From contig OZ024842.1 in the NCBI GenBank assembly GCA_964017145.1, positions 4,278,001-4,342,000 of the forward strand: a DNA stretch of 64,000 bases, in the 5' to 3' direction. A program made the position numbers and the translations under genes. Below, piece after piece: positions 35,225 through 47,146 of this stretch (within the stretch, counting starts at the first letter, position 1; every line of letters begins with the position of its first letter). The notes beneath the pieces were generated by a model. That model was not told the DNA's origin, did no database searches, and saw nothing but the letters and a program-made list of their open reading frames with translations. This DNA comes from Agrocybe praecox (taxonomy: Eukaryota; Basidiomycota; Agaricomycetes; Agaricales; Agrocybaceae).

Positions 35225-35888
35225 TTAAGATTGGAATTTTAAGATGTCCAGTTGCCTGGTATTGCAAACATGAGCGTAGTTATAGCAGACAGAGATCATA
35301 CTTACGCGCCAACAATATTCTGAACTTCTGTGAGGTCATCCGTTGTCATGTTGAGCAGAGAATTCGGACCGTGCTTGACAACTAGGACTGGTCCATACCA
35401 GTTGGAATTCATTATCTCGCTCATTTCGCTGATAATAGCATTATAGTGCCATTCTACTGACCCATATGTCTGCATTTTTTATGTTAAAAATCTGAAATCT
35501 GATGAAACATTCAGAGGACTAACTTGGTCAACAAAATAGATAGTGTAAAACACATCAATGTCGTCGGTGTCCTGAGATATTACGGTGATGCTGAAATCAT
35601 CCAAATTGACTATATGGGGCGAGACCAAAGAAAAAACCCTCATCCACGTCTCTAACGCGAGCTCACTTGGGTGGTTCGCCCATGTATAGCCAGTGTCGCA
35701 CAATATTGGTACGATGTGCACGACTTCGCACTGCGATCCGAATAGCATGCCCTTGAACCTTGAAGCTTGCTTTTATGGAAATGTATTATTAATCAGCGAT
35801 AACTTGTGAACTAGATGCAACATAATTTTCTTACAGGTCTGTAAGAGCGCAGCTCATTGATAATATCAATAACGTCTGAATCACGCAT
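35225..35888 (-). CDS. hypothetical protein, four exons
   Basis: Exons join in phase. MRDSDVIDIINELRSYRP is followed by QASRFKGMLFGSQCEVVHIV ... FYTIYFVDQ, then TYGSVEWHYNAIISEMSEIM ... TEVQNIVGA, and, if the GTAAGT at 35303 is used, a short end QLDILKFQS-stop (otherwise the stop is at 35302). Donors are GTAAGA, GTTAGT and GTAAGT. Soluble, about 170 residues, no signal peptide or membrane segment. No family recognised. Clean splicing and open frames make a real gene likely. Confidence 0.6.
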
Positions 35889-36179
35889 GTGGAACTGAGT
35901 GGAGCTTTTTTTTTTTTGTTTTTTTCAAGAGACGGTTCGGTACTTTATACTATTTTTATAAGTCCGATAAAAATGAAACATTAGAGCAAGATATTCTGAA
36001 ACAAATACCATATTTACAAAAAAATGGAGAGATAATATGAAGCAGAAGATTTATCAATCAACGGCAACATTATGTATGTCTGCGCAAATAATTAAAATAT
36101 AAACATGCACGGCACATAGGGCAGTGATGGTATGGGAGAGATAAATATATTTACTATGTACTGTGCTGTGTCCCTGCAT

Positions 36180-37416
36180 TCACTGGCTCTGTAGGACGAC
36201 ACTTGAGCAGGCACCGTCTCCTTTGGCTGTTTCGGCAGGTGGGCTTTCGTCCTCGCGTAACATGTCTTGCAATTCGATTACCGATCCTGATACCTGGGCG
36301 GCCTCCGTGTCTGTATCAGAGCGACCCTGCGCGTGCCTGCTCTGTCTCGTATGGGCTAGAGCCGGAGGTTCGAAGCCTCTGTGGATATGCCCGGCAATAA
36401 CCCCTATGTTGGAGGACAAAAGACAGATGATAACCTGCAATAAGATATATAGTAAGTGTCACGCATGTGATAACAAAGCTCAATAAACTCACGTTGATGT
36501 GCATAACGAGGAGCATTATGCGCGCCTCGATGGGTTGAGGGAGAAATATGATCGCAAATGTGATCGTGTTGATGATGAGAACCCATATTGTCGTAGAGTA
36601 ACTTGCCGAAATTACCATCCTTCCTTCTGCGCTCGTTCGCAGTAGGTTTTTCAACACATGGAATGGGGTCAATGCCAATACGAAGTCGAGCAAGGTTTCG
36701 ACTGATAAATTTACATTAATCTCACACAATTTCCGGGTAAAAAAGCGATAAACTTATTACTTACTGGCAAATACAGTTAAATAAGAAGATGTTGCAAGAG
36801 GGCAAACCGGATTTTCTAGTGTTAACCAAGAAAAGTCTCTTGCGCATGGGTAATTCGACAGGAATAGTGCCGAAGGGAAGACCAGGATGACAACGAAGCC
36901 GGCCAGAATGTACAACGTTCGAACCTTTATGGTTTCGAGTCGATACACCCGTGCTATTGACATTATGGCTGCCAGTCTCGTTGACCTCCAGAAGAAATTA
37001 ATATAGAGTGCCATCGGAAAGAATACTCGTCACGTACCATATAACACATATCTTGATATTTAGAGAGGCCAAAACTAATATTCCGAGAGTCCTTGTGTTC
37101 GAAATTAAGGCTATTAAGTCGATGTGCATTAGCCAGGATGTCAACACCAAGGTTTTAGAGTACTCACGAGCGACGGCAATTAATAAAATCATACATAAAC
37201 AACCAATAGTACCCCCCACAACAAAGAGGTCGTCTACCCACAAGCCCATCCACTGATAGCGGTACAATACTCTCCATACGGCGACCAAAACGGCTAATGC
37301 GGCTAACATCTGCATAGCTACTATTTGAAATGGATTAGCACGGAAGAAAACCCTCATAAAAAGGAAAAAATACCTATCAACCCAACGTCGTCATGCTCGC
37401 GCTCCAAGACGCTCAT
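36180..37416 (-). CDS. multi-pass (about seven-helix) membrane protein 2
   Basis: Six exons: MSVLEREHDDVGLI; MLAALAVLVAVWRVLYRYQW plus LWVDDLFVVGG; PLISNTRTLGILVLASLNIK ending CVIW; STRLAAIMSIARVYRLETIK ... NPVCPLATSSYLTVFA; IETLLDFVLALTPFHVLKNL ... LLVMHIN; VIICLLSSNIGVIAG and a polar Ser/Glu-rich tail to the stop at 36180. The W-x-DD loop and the R-x-x-x-x-x-S-x-x-R block are typical of fungal rhodopsin/PTH11-like seven-helix families (family knowledge; assignment is inference). It shares the Trp-codon intron with the gene at 30639. Likely plasma-membrane sensor or unknown membrane role. Confidence 0.72.
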
Positions 37417-38540
37417 GACTGCCCAGTTGACCGAGAATTTAACGAGGGGTAAGACTTGATGTAAGGTTGCCAAAGGACGAAGAGGTTCGGGAAGAATGTA
37501 TGAGGGGTGGCTAAGTAAACGGTCGCCTTATAAGATCACTGGTCACGACCCTTTCTATATGGATGTCAATATCGTATGGGTGTTAAATTCATCAAAATGG
37601 AGAAAACTAGTCTTACAACTATAGGTCATATCCTTTGGACCTATATACGAAATTTAATTCTACGGGGCCAAAGGCACCCACTTTTCTTAGGGGGGAGGAA
37701 GGGGTGAACAGTTTAAAGCCTCGACCGAAGAGAGTTGGCAATGAGAATGGATTTGGGCTGGAACGAAAGACGGTATAAGTCGGATGACTAGCGTCTTACG
37801 TGGTTGGTAAGTGACAGGAAACGTGAGATGGGGAAGAGGTTTACCTGCACATGTTTAGCCGCTTGTCGAACCGTGTGGATTTGTCAGACAGGCAGGGCGC
37901 GTCGCTGCCAATACAGAACCCAATTTCTTACCCACCCATCCTCAGTATCAGTCTTTAAAATAATCGACTTCCCCAACGCGGAATAGAAGGAAAAAAAGGA
38001 TTTTATAGTAATATTATACTCACCTTCCTCCTATATCTTCATACGAACTTCTTCGCCACCCTAAGCTTATCAGGCAGAAGACTTACCTTCTACAATTGAA
38101 CAACTGCGAAGACGACGTCTTATGCAGTCCTATGATTCTGGTCTATTAGGACGGAGGCCTCTTGCTGGTCGCGGATGCCAAAGAGCGACAAAAGAAATAA
38201 ATGGGTGAGTTCCTACCACTATATATCCTTCTCGAAGTCTCGAGTTTTCCAGGATAATACTCTCCCAATAGCGTCAGTTGACCTTCCAAGTGCAATCGAC
38301 GGTCGGAAAGGAGTCGCCTGCCCCGAATTCACCGCCCAGTGGTTCATGTAGTCAGAGTACTCGAGATGGAGGCCCGTTTGGTAGTCGTTCCATCTTAGCT
38401 CACATGCCACCTACGCAAGCTCGAAGCAACGTCGTGACTCTACCGACGCACGTCAGTGAAAACCTATCCGGGATCTCGAATGTCGAATAATTGTTCTCGG
38501 CTTTCGAATCACTCGGTACTGACGGAAAGAGAGGTAAGTC
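37417..38540. other. intergenic
   Basis: Upstream of membrane protein 2. Several short ORFs, none with recognisable features. Confidence 0.35.
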
Positions 38541-38853
38541 CACATTACCTATGATTTGATATAAATTTGACTGATACTAACTCGTCTGTAGGGCGCAACC
38601 CAAGGAAACTAATTAGCCCCCATTTCCGAAGCAAGCGCGCAGAGTTCACATTACCTATCATTTGCTATAAATTCGACTGACATCAACTCGTCTGTAGGGC
38701 GCACCCCAAGGAGACTGATTTGTCGCCATTTCCGAAGCAAGCGGGCAGAGTTCACATTACCTATGATTTGCTATAAGTTTGACTGATACCAACTCGTCTG
38801 TAGGGCGCAACCCAAGGAGACCAATTAGCCGCCATTTCCGAAGCAAGCGCGCA
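38541..38853. repeat. 106-bp unit in three tandem copies
   Basis: Copies start at 38541, 38647 and 38753 with CACATTACCTATGATTTG-like sequence and differ at a few percent of sites. Each unit, on the plus strand, contains a perfect-looking intron 3' end (branch site then CGTCTGTAG). Only the first copy has a strong donor (GTAAGT at 38534). Confidence 0.9.
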
Positions 38854-39081
38854 AATTTTCAATGAACCAGCCAAGAACAGACCAGCAGCAAGACCCAACG
38901 TTATGAAATCATCCAAGAAATGTCCAGACAGAGACCCCTTCAGAAATCGACTGAGACTTACGTAGCTAACAAGCGAAGCATGCCTATGGGGTATCGAACG
39001 CGAACTGAGAACTCTTCGTACAAAGGGTACTGCTTTCTCGTTCACAGATTCGCTTGTTGTTCTAGATCTGCCAATAGCCAT
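38761..39081 (-). CDS. possible exon of a membrane protein (fragment)
   Basis: MAIGRSRTTSESVNEKAVPF, then VSLSRFLKGSLSGHFLDDF and a strongly hydrophobic helix (TLGLAAGLFLAGSLKICALA). The layout resembles exon 2 of membrane protein 2 (Tyr-rich start, Asp-Asp, long helix). The frame runs into the third 106-bp unit and ends there. No continuation was found, so this may be a relic. Low confidence. Confidence 0.3.
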   Translation of the reverse strand: MAIGRSRTTSESVNEKAVPFVRRVLSSRSIPHRHASLVSYVSLSRFLKGSLSGHFLDDFITLGLAAGLFLAGSLKICALASEMAANWSPWVAPYRRVGISQTYSKS

Positions 39082-40097
39082 GATTCTAATAGGTGGTACT
39101 GTCCATGTGAGTGGGTTAAATGATGATATCTAATTTTGTCGCTGACAATTTAACGTCCATTTTACCGAACGGAACAGAAAGAAATGCATCATCACGGGAA
39201 ACGGCCTTCAAAAACCATTAGTGAACGCACCTCAATGGTTTCTATGGAAGGCCGTGCAACCGAAAGAGTGGCATTTGTGTACGCCAATAAGTAACGCGTT
39301 GTGCTGAAACCAGTGGTTGAGATAGGCAAGTGGTTCTTTTCGAAGGGCGGATTTTCGTAGCGCTGACAGCCATATCCAGGAATGATGATGGAAATTATCG
39401 TGTAAGCCCGGATTATTAAGGTGCAGTGTATAGTTCACTGCTTGCACCGACGAACTTCGCTGTGGATAAGTAACAATAAATGTTGATGGTTTTTCTTAGT
39501 ACTCACCTGGGACCATGTTCCTGGGTTTTTCTCACTAAGATCCCACGAGCGTGTTGCTTGGTATCCTCCAGATGATTTCCCACTAGTTGCGTAGGAACTG
39601 AGGCATACGAGACCTGAAGAATTTCACGGAAACGCAAGATAATTGAAGAAGTCAGTGGGGTTCTTACTCACCTCGACGGCGCACAAGTGATCATGACTAA
39701 GCCGCATCGTTTTTGAAAGCTTTCTAACTTCATAGCTATGGTGGCCTTGCAGCTACGGATTCTTCCTTCTCGACTCTTTATTTATCGCTAACAAGTCGCT
39801 AATGGTAGCACGCTCGATATTTCACACTTCGGATGCATATGCTGTTTCTGCGAAAGAACTTGGTTCTTTGCGACGCCTGCGGCACAGTTCGACAATGTAC
39901 GATAACAACAATCGTGTCTTTCTTTCTAGCAATACGAAGATATGCAACCAGTGAGAAGGCCTCAGACGGATTTGGTGACGTAGTCTTCAGGAAGGGATTT
40001 ACGAGTACGTTTATTTGCACATAACACGTATCATTGAGGACTGAAGTCATCATTCAACAATTTCATATGCGTACTATGTACTAAGTTACCAGGATAT
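38854..40097. other. no gene firmly supported
   Basis: Apart from the possible membrane exon at 38761-39081, a minus-strand spliced reading starting MRLSHDHLCAVE (about 39710) has good donor and acceptor sites. It leads to a short unknown exon but has no family support. Confidence 0.3.
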
Positions 40098-41335
40098 TTA
40101 TGCGTCAATTCTCATCCTAGAAACCCTGGTGAGTTCCTCGCCATCGCCATCTTCTATTTCACTGCTTGATCTTTTGATAGGACCAGACACCTTAGCAAGG
40201 GACATCTGCTGTTGGATCCGCGAAAGCGACGCGAGCTACAACATGCATATCGTCAACAACAACGTATCGGGCTGCGCTTCTCTTGGGAACTTACCTTGGA
40301 ACATGAGTCGTCAATCAGGGTCAGGCCCTTTAGTTTCACCAGCATCCGATATTTTTCTCTTCCGACTTGAACCGCTGTGACCCAGAAGTCCATCTGGACA
40401 ATGTCCCCCACACGAAACCTAGCAGGAGAAACTTGGTGGAAACTGTTCAGTTACACCGCGCGTGAGTTATTAGTGTCGTACATTGTGATGATGATAGTAA
40501 AATAATACATACCTCTCTGTTTTATCTTCCACCTTCTTAATATTATATGCAACAAAGTTGTCCTCCGTAAACTTGAATTTGTCCCCCCCTGCATGCCGGA
40601 ACCTTTTGCTGATGCCCCACTCTGCAGGGAAATCAATAGCTGCACCTGCGCTCACGTCATACGTCGGCGTAAATAATCTGTTGCTCGCCTCGAATAACAT
40701 GCATCCTCCGGACACCTTTGGCACCCAAGGCTCTAATTGACCTTCCGGAAAGTGGCGTGCCAGAATATCATGGAGCACGGCCAAATTCCTTATCCCGTCT
40801 TCGAACGCTGGTATGTTCAAGCCAGAAATAGCGGCAGCTTGGCGCTTGTATCTTAGCTTGGACTGATTTCTGGGACTGAAAATAGATCACGATTAATATG
40901 ATAGCACTGTACAGGAAATGAATGCGTACAGATCATCCACATTGAAAGGAGGAAGAGATTTCGATTCCAAGACTCCTTTGAAAGTGATTATATTTGAATT
41001 TTGGAAAGGTGGGTCTGATCCAGTGTTGTCTTTGCGGCTAATGACGAACGACCGCGGCCTTTCGATTTCGGACACTTCAATATCCAAACAGTTTGCTACA
41101 TTAACTGTCTGTCGTCATATCAAACAGTCAGCCAAATCGGTGACTGCCCATAGTAAAATATCGATATTTCCTGACCTCGAATAAACGCGTCAAACATTTG
41201 CTGTCTCCAACTTGGAGAGCCCTGTCTAGTATGTTAGCTATTGAACGCGAAAGTGAGTTTAAATGCGGGAACTATGGACGTAAAGCAACACTCACCAGCA
41301 ATGTCTCTATTATACTGCTCGTTCATGGTGGACAT
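40098..41335 (-). CDS. hypothetical protein, about 280 residues, six exons
   Basis: Exons joined in phase: MSTMNEQYNRDIAG; SPSWRQQMFDAFIR; VNVANCLDIEVSEIERPRSF ... LPPFNVDDL; SPRNQSKLRYKRQAAAISGL ... VEDKTER; FRVGDIVQMDFWVTAVQVG ... DDSCSK; LASLSRIQQQMSLAK ... SRMRIDA-stop. All introns start GTGAGT, GTCAGG, GTACGC, GTATGT or GTAAGT. The block FRVGDIVQMDFWV...MLVKLKGLTL recurs, as far as I recall, in uncharacterised agaricomycete proteins linked to no known activity. Soluble, no signal peptide. It is divergently placed from the next gene with about 1.07 kb between, presumably both promoters. Confidence 0.7.
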
Positions 41336-42402
41336 GGGCGGTTTGACTTATAGTTTATGTGCAAGGTATGGAACAAATTGTGTTACTGTCTTTATATACA
41401 TATGCGAAAGTAGCTAATCCTGTTTTCGGACAGTTTTTTGGCCGGACCAAGGCTGGAATGAGTACCATTCATTTCGATTATACAGGTCTCCCCCACCGTA
41501 ACTCGATGTATTTTCTATCTTGAAACGTGAAGGCATTCTGCCATAATGCAAATCAGTATTCTGCATAATTTTGCTGCGGAATTATTCATCACATCGACGG
41601 AAATATTCGATTTATGAGGGTTGATTCTCGTCGAAATAGGTCGAAATTGCTCGGAGGGGTTGTCAATGTGTTTTAGTATCGCTCGGATGGACTTCCATGG
41701 AGTTTATTTATTTATTAATAATCTTGCAGACACGGAGTGGAAATTATCGGTTCTGCATGAAACAGGAACAAATTCGATTACGGATCGATTTGTAGCGAAC
41801 TTCAAGAAAGAGGTACAGGGGGATAGAATATAAAAAATGGATAATGAGACTACCTTATAGTAGATAAGTGGATCCATCAAAGTTGTGTCGTTTACCGCAT
41901 ATGAATTTACCTGTCAGGGCATAGAACACGTCGATCAAACGTCGATTGATCTAGGCTAGGCGGAAACATTAACGTACTTACTACTTTCTTAATTTACTAA
42001 ATTTGACTTCACTTCTTCGTAAACCACCCGTCACATTATGCGGGGCTACAATGGGGCCTACTCAATGCTTACAAATTCGGAGATCGCGATATTCATCTTT
42101 ATCAAATCCCGATTCGATCTCTAGAGCGCCGACTTAATAACATGTTTCGTCTTTTAGAGGCAATGACCTATCCACTTGACATTTCCGCTATCAGGTCTTA
42201 TCGAGATCGGGGTAGCATAATTTGAGAATAACCATACGCAATTGAAGGCTCAAGGTCACTATAAAGAGGTATGTTAAATAAAAATTTCCTCAAGCTGTGA
42301 GGGGACCTGCGCTCTACTCACCTACCGTGAACCATTAGGCATTGCCACTTAATATCTCTTAAAAAGAAAGCCCATACGACTTCAACCTTCGACTACTTGA
42401 CC
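41336..42402. other. divergent intergenic region
   Basis: Between two divergently transcribed unknown genes. No repeat or RNA gene seen. Confidence 0.4.
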
Positions 42403-44142
42403 ATGTCTACCAGCTCAGCAAACAGATCTCGACCACGTACCACTGCATCTCGGACTGCAAGGTATGTTTGAACACTCGCACATTCATCTTTCATAGTTAA
42501 CGCGAAATATCAGCACTCAGAAAAGATCTGCCAACGATGCCGAGTTGTCGGATAGAGAAGAGTAAGTCGTGCGATCTTTTTAACGATAGACGCCCAATTT
42601 CAACCTAATATCAACTCTAATATCAGAACTCCCAAGAAATTACCTCATACAAGCTCAGATGCATTAGCTAGCCGGGGGCTTGTTGGGTCCGAGATCCAGT
42701 CCAAAGATCTCTCCGATCAGCGTGCCGAGGATGGTGGACGGTGAGTAATTTGTCGAGATGTCGGTCTTACACAGTACTACGACAATCCGGTTAAACCCAT
42801 TGTCTAGTTCTGCTATTACGGAGGATTCTACTTCGGATAAGGAACAAGACATAAATGGACTTGATTCCTCGGGGTCAGGTGCTACCAGGTGTGTGTGCGT
42901 GCGCGTGCGCGTGTGGGTGTGCTTATGCGCTATACATCTAGTCACATCAGGGATTCCCCTTCCCCCCCTGTTATGAATCCACGATTGGAAGACACTGGCT
43001 TGGCAGACACATATGACAACCTTCCACATTTGAAGTACGTGTCAATGCACCTTTCTTAACCTTCTCATCCATCTACTGATGGCGTCTTTGTTTATAGACC
43101 GGCCTGTTTAGAACCTCTTAATGGAGACGGCACCGTCGGACTTTTTGTTTTCAGCCTCTGGAAAGAGTTAATTTCAGCAGATGACACGGTCATGAAGTAA
43201 GGAACTTGTAACTTGTGAAATCCTTTTCCGTGGGTAATTGAAAGTCCCTTCTTTTGATTTTATGTTTCCTAGGAAGATAAAAGACGCGATCATCTTTTCT
43301 TCGAACCACATTTATTTTAACCCAGCAAGAGCTGCACCATCATGCGTTGCAGTCGGCGAAATAAAAACATCTTCCACGATCACTCCTGGAATCTATATCA
43401 TTTCCCCGAGCCAGCTAGGTTCGTCTTGCATGATGGCGCTGATGACTGGATGCGTCCTATCGTGTGATATATATAGGGGTCATATTAACTCGTACAACTC
43501 CAAAAGCTCGATTAGCAAACGGTTGACCCTCCTTCCTCACACGCAGGAATTCGAGCGTTATGTCGCATTTATCGGTCAAGCGTTCGGCTTCCAGAGCATT
43601 TTGGCACCTTGCTACTCCAATTCCGCGCTTACGTTTAGCACGCGAACCGCTGATATGGGTAAGTTAAATTTTATCAAATGAGTTTCCGTGCGCAGGTATT
43701 TAGCATATTTTCTGCACAGCATCACCTCAGCGCAAGCCTTCAACCAGTGCTAAAGTACAAAGCTTCTTAAACCGCAAATTGCCTTCCGTATCTGCGTCTC
43801 CAGCGGTGGCCGGTTCCGGGTCGGGACGCGTCAGCCATGTCCGTACCAGTCTGGGCGCGTACGATAATGGTAAGTCACACCAATGCATCACCTGCGATGC
43901 CATATAAATATAGTCTTTTAGTCCCCATATATGACGCCACAGTGGGAAATTTTGTCTTGTCGGAGGATATAGATGATATTGGGGGGTTACCACTCTATAG
44001 AGGCGGGGAATACGATGTGCCCGACGGTTCTTGCGTCACTGTTGGCCACACCATTGGAGTTTACAAGAACAAGGATGGGAGCAACAATCTCTCATTGAAT
44101 ATCCATTGGATAATCGTTTGGGGTTGCCCTAAATCCGATTAA
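42403..44142 (+). CDS. hypothetical protein, about 400 residues, many exons
   Basis: Starts MSTSSANRSRPRTTASRTAR and continues over short disordered exons (KRSANDAELSDREE; LPHTSSDALASRGLVG; SAITEDSTSDKEQDINGLD). A folded part follows: LNGDGTVGLFVFSLWKELI; KIKDAIIFSSNHIYFNPARA ... FERYVAFIGQAFGFQSIL; then a Ser/Pro-rich linker. The C-terminal module is PIYDATVGNFVLSEDIDDIG ... GSCVTVGHTIGVYKN and LNIHWIIVWGCPKSD-stop. Similar C-terminal modules occur in unknown agaricomycete proteins (memory, unverified). One intron carries a GT/GC-rich simple repeat (about 42889-42925). No function assigned. Confidence 0.7.
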
Positions 44143-46021
44143 AATCATGTTCGTCTCAATTTTGTTCATACTTCTGTGATATACTTATACTTTGAAATAG
44201 CGGTTTGTATCTTGGAAGAAATGCAAGGGCACAGAATGCTTGAATATTTATATATTGTCTATTTAGCGTTCGAAACCAAATATTTAATATTTATAATTCC
44301 AATGTTATTTATTCGTTCGAGTTTGGCATATTTTTAAGTAATGCGATAATGACGTCCTAAAAGGAACTTGGGGTGTACGACTCGAAATGGTCTGGGGGAA
44401 TAATTTATATGCGGCTCAATGTTTCTATAAGAAACAGATGTGGAACTTGACGGCCATCACCACTATCATGTGACTGCTCGCGGGGTGGTGCTATTTATGG
44501 AAATTCATACCGGATGAGGTGTTCGTTGAGCTCAATTGAACCGTCCTGTTCGAAGGACCCACCAAATTGGAAAGAAATTTTTACACTATGTATTAAATGT
44601 ATACTTAGAATATACCTGCCCAAAATCTTGGACCCCTGATGAGTATTAACTTTTTGAAATTACAACAGGTTCGTTTCACGCAATTCCAAAGCCCGACGAA
44701 TAATGCCGAACGGCCGCTTGTTTGCTCACTCTACTCATATATATATATATCACAAAATATGAGCCAGTTTTATACTGTACTAGGTCATGATACTATAACT
44801 TTATGTCGATACAATAATACTTAAAACCCAAGCCAGATACTTTGGTACTTAAAAACATGAATTGAACGGACCTGTAGTCAAGCACCGTGAGAACGTATAT
44901 TTGATGCGAATATGATGTCCTTGAACTTCAACGCGTCGGCGTGTCGGGCTACTTATAGGGTCTTTACATCCCTTGTAATAGGTTCATCAGATAATTACGT
45001 CTTTTCCGGGGGTTCTTGCATACCTGAAAAAAAATCCAGCTATGAATACCGGCTTCACTTTGGCTTCACTTACGGCAGTCCTGCTATTGATTTAGTACGC
45101 CCTTTGGGTTTTGCATAGAAATTTGGTTTCAAGGGAGGGATACTGGATGATGTTGTACGATAACTTTTTTCAATAAGTATTCGAGAAGCGATGAGCAGAT
45201 CTATCCATATGTTCTCACGGCACTGGAGTGGTCCGTTTGAAAAATTAAAATTTTAAGGTACCAGAGGACCTGGCCTCAGTTTTTATTTAATAAATGCACT
45301 CTAATGGACATTTAAAACACGATGGTTATGTTTGGTATAATACTGGTATATACTCCATTAGATATGAGCACAATTAGAGCAAGAGCGGCGATAGTCACAA
45401 GACGTGACACATCCCAAATCGGCTAGCTGCAAGGGACTCAACAGGCGCACAAACTGTCTGTATTAAGTAAATTACGCTGAAAATTTGGAAACAATTTGTA
45501 TTAGCTATTGTGCACATGAAGAAATTGTTTCCTAATCTAAGGAGTCCAATAGAGAGGGGGAAAATAATATTATCTAAAAGCGTCATGTGATGACAATCGA
45601 TCCAGGGACTTCGTACTTTGCGTGGACCTGGTTGACGTTGAGGCCTGAGGCACCATAATGATTACAGGTACCTGTATCATTTCAGACATGCGTACTTGAT
45701 TATTCTATGTAATGAAATTCTTGAGATGACGGTATAATCACATCGGGGATATAATCTGCGGATCTCGATGCTCAATTGCGTACATGCTACGATGTAACCT
45801 AGATCTTTGATTTCAAGTTCGATTGACTTGCTTGTTAAAATTAAACTTTGATTGGCGCGCAACTGGATCCACAAGTCGTGCGCGTTCTACGAGATTTGTT
45901 CTTGTGTGTTTCATGGATTGATTAATGCCCTTTCCGGTGCTACTTATCTGCCTTCAAAATATATGTATTTTCTAACTCTTATTGGAACTTGGTACGAAAC
46001 AGCTGAAACGTGTTCCTAGGC
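44143..46021. other. 1.9-kb AT-rich stretch without a recognised gene
   Basis: Contains an (AT)n run near 44740. Short ORFs (for example 44912-45118) have no recognisable features or splice partners. Confidence 0.4.
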
Positions 46022-46616
46022 CTACTGAGTCATATCAGGTCCGAAATATTTATCCCACAACAAATTTTCGTTGACACCCTCAACCACAATGCGCGATGTT
46101 CCTCGGAATTTCCTGACTGCCTCGTCTATGATTGTGGCCATTCGGTCAATGATAAATGCTTTGTTCGGTCGGCGATGTACAAATGCACGACAAGTTGGGC
46201 ATGTCAATGCAATCCACGGTCCTCCGGAAAAATCATCTGTCAAGTCGATACTTGTCGTGTCTCCCTTAAGCCGAGCAAACCATTGTATGATGCATTGGCG
46301 ACAGAAAGAGTGACCACATTCGGAAAGTCTACAGTGTGATTCTGGTCAGTGAGGAGGTCTGCGAAACGAAAAGGTATATATCTTACGTCACAGGTTTTTT
46401 CATTCGTTCCTGGCAAATACCACAAGCCAAAAGATCCTCGAAGAGGGAAAGATCCTTAAAACATAGACAGTAATGATCACTCCGATTGAGTACGAAAATA
46501 TTTATGTTACCCACCATTTCAACCTTGTGTTCCTTGATATCTTCCACCTTATCCTCGGAAAGGTCGATCACGGATATTTCTTTGATGACCGCTTTACGGA
46601 CATGATTGCTGGACAT
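46022..46616 (-). CDS. RING-finger protein (putative E3 ubiquitin ligase)
   Basis: Three exons give about 165 residues. MSSNHVRKAVIKEISVIDL ends in KVEM; an intron (GTGGGT) leads to DLSLFEDLLACGICQERMKK; an intron GTAAGA leads to LSECGHSFCRQCIIQWFARL ... LTCPTCRAFVHRRPN. The cysteine/histidine spacing is C-x2-C, then C-x-H-x2-C-x2-C, then C-x2-C, a complete C3HC4 RING. RING proteins bind E2 enzymes and promote ubiquitin transfer. A helix-rich tail ends GPDMTQ-stop. An insertion (GDTTSIDLTDDFSGGPWIA) sits before the last Cys pair. No membrane segment. Partner unknown. Confidence 0.85.
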
Positions 46617-47146
46617 GTGGAAGAGTATGAGATTCTGATAGTATGGACCTTTGAAATATTGATCATCGAAATTTCCGCACTCTTATATCTGTAGTAAACG
46701 CGAAACACATGCATCAGTACTTGAAAACGTCTATAGATAAAGTCCAATCGAACGTTCCTAGTTGCCACTTCTGGATCCGTTGCATCAAAGCCGCAGCTCC
46801 CTATATTGGATATGAAACAGGTATTCCTTCGGGCATACTTTTCTGTCATTTCCACTGTGGCGTATTTTCGCGGATAAAAAGGTGCCAAATTACACTTTCA
46901 AATCAGCATAGTACTCAAACGCTCAACACTACCCACTCACTCGTACAACCACAACGTACTCATACGAATACAAATACTTTATCATGCCGCCAACCACGCA
47001 GACCAATCCAACTGGGTACGAACAAACCAATAGTATTGCGTCGTCTGATATGCTGATCCAAGTGATACAGGACCAATCATGCTTCTGGCAAACGCAAAAT
47101 ATCTATCCCCCCTGGTCGATTCGGAATCCATTACACTCTGGCGTCC
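46617..47146. other. divergent intergenic region
   Basis: Between the RING gene (minus) and the F-box/nucleotidyltransferase-like gene (plus). A short ATG-initiated reading at 46984 (MPPTTQTNPTG) could be an upstream exon, but no clean junction was found. Confidence 0.4.
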
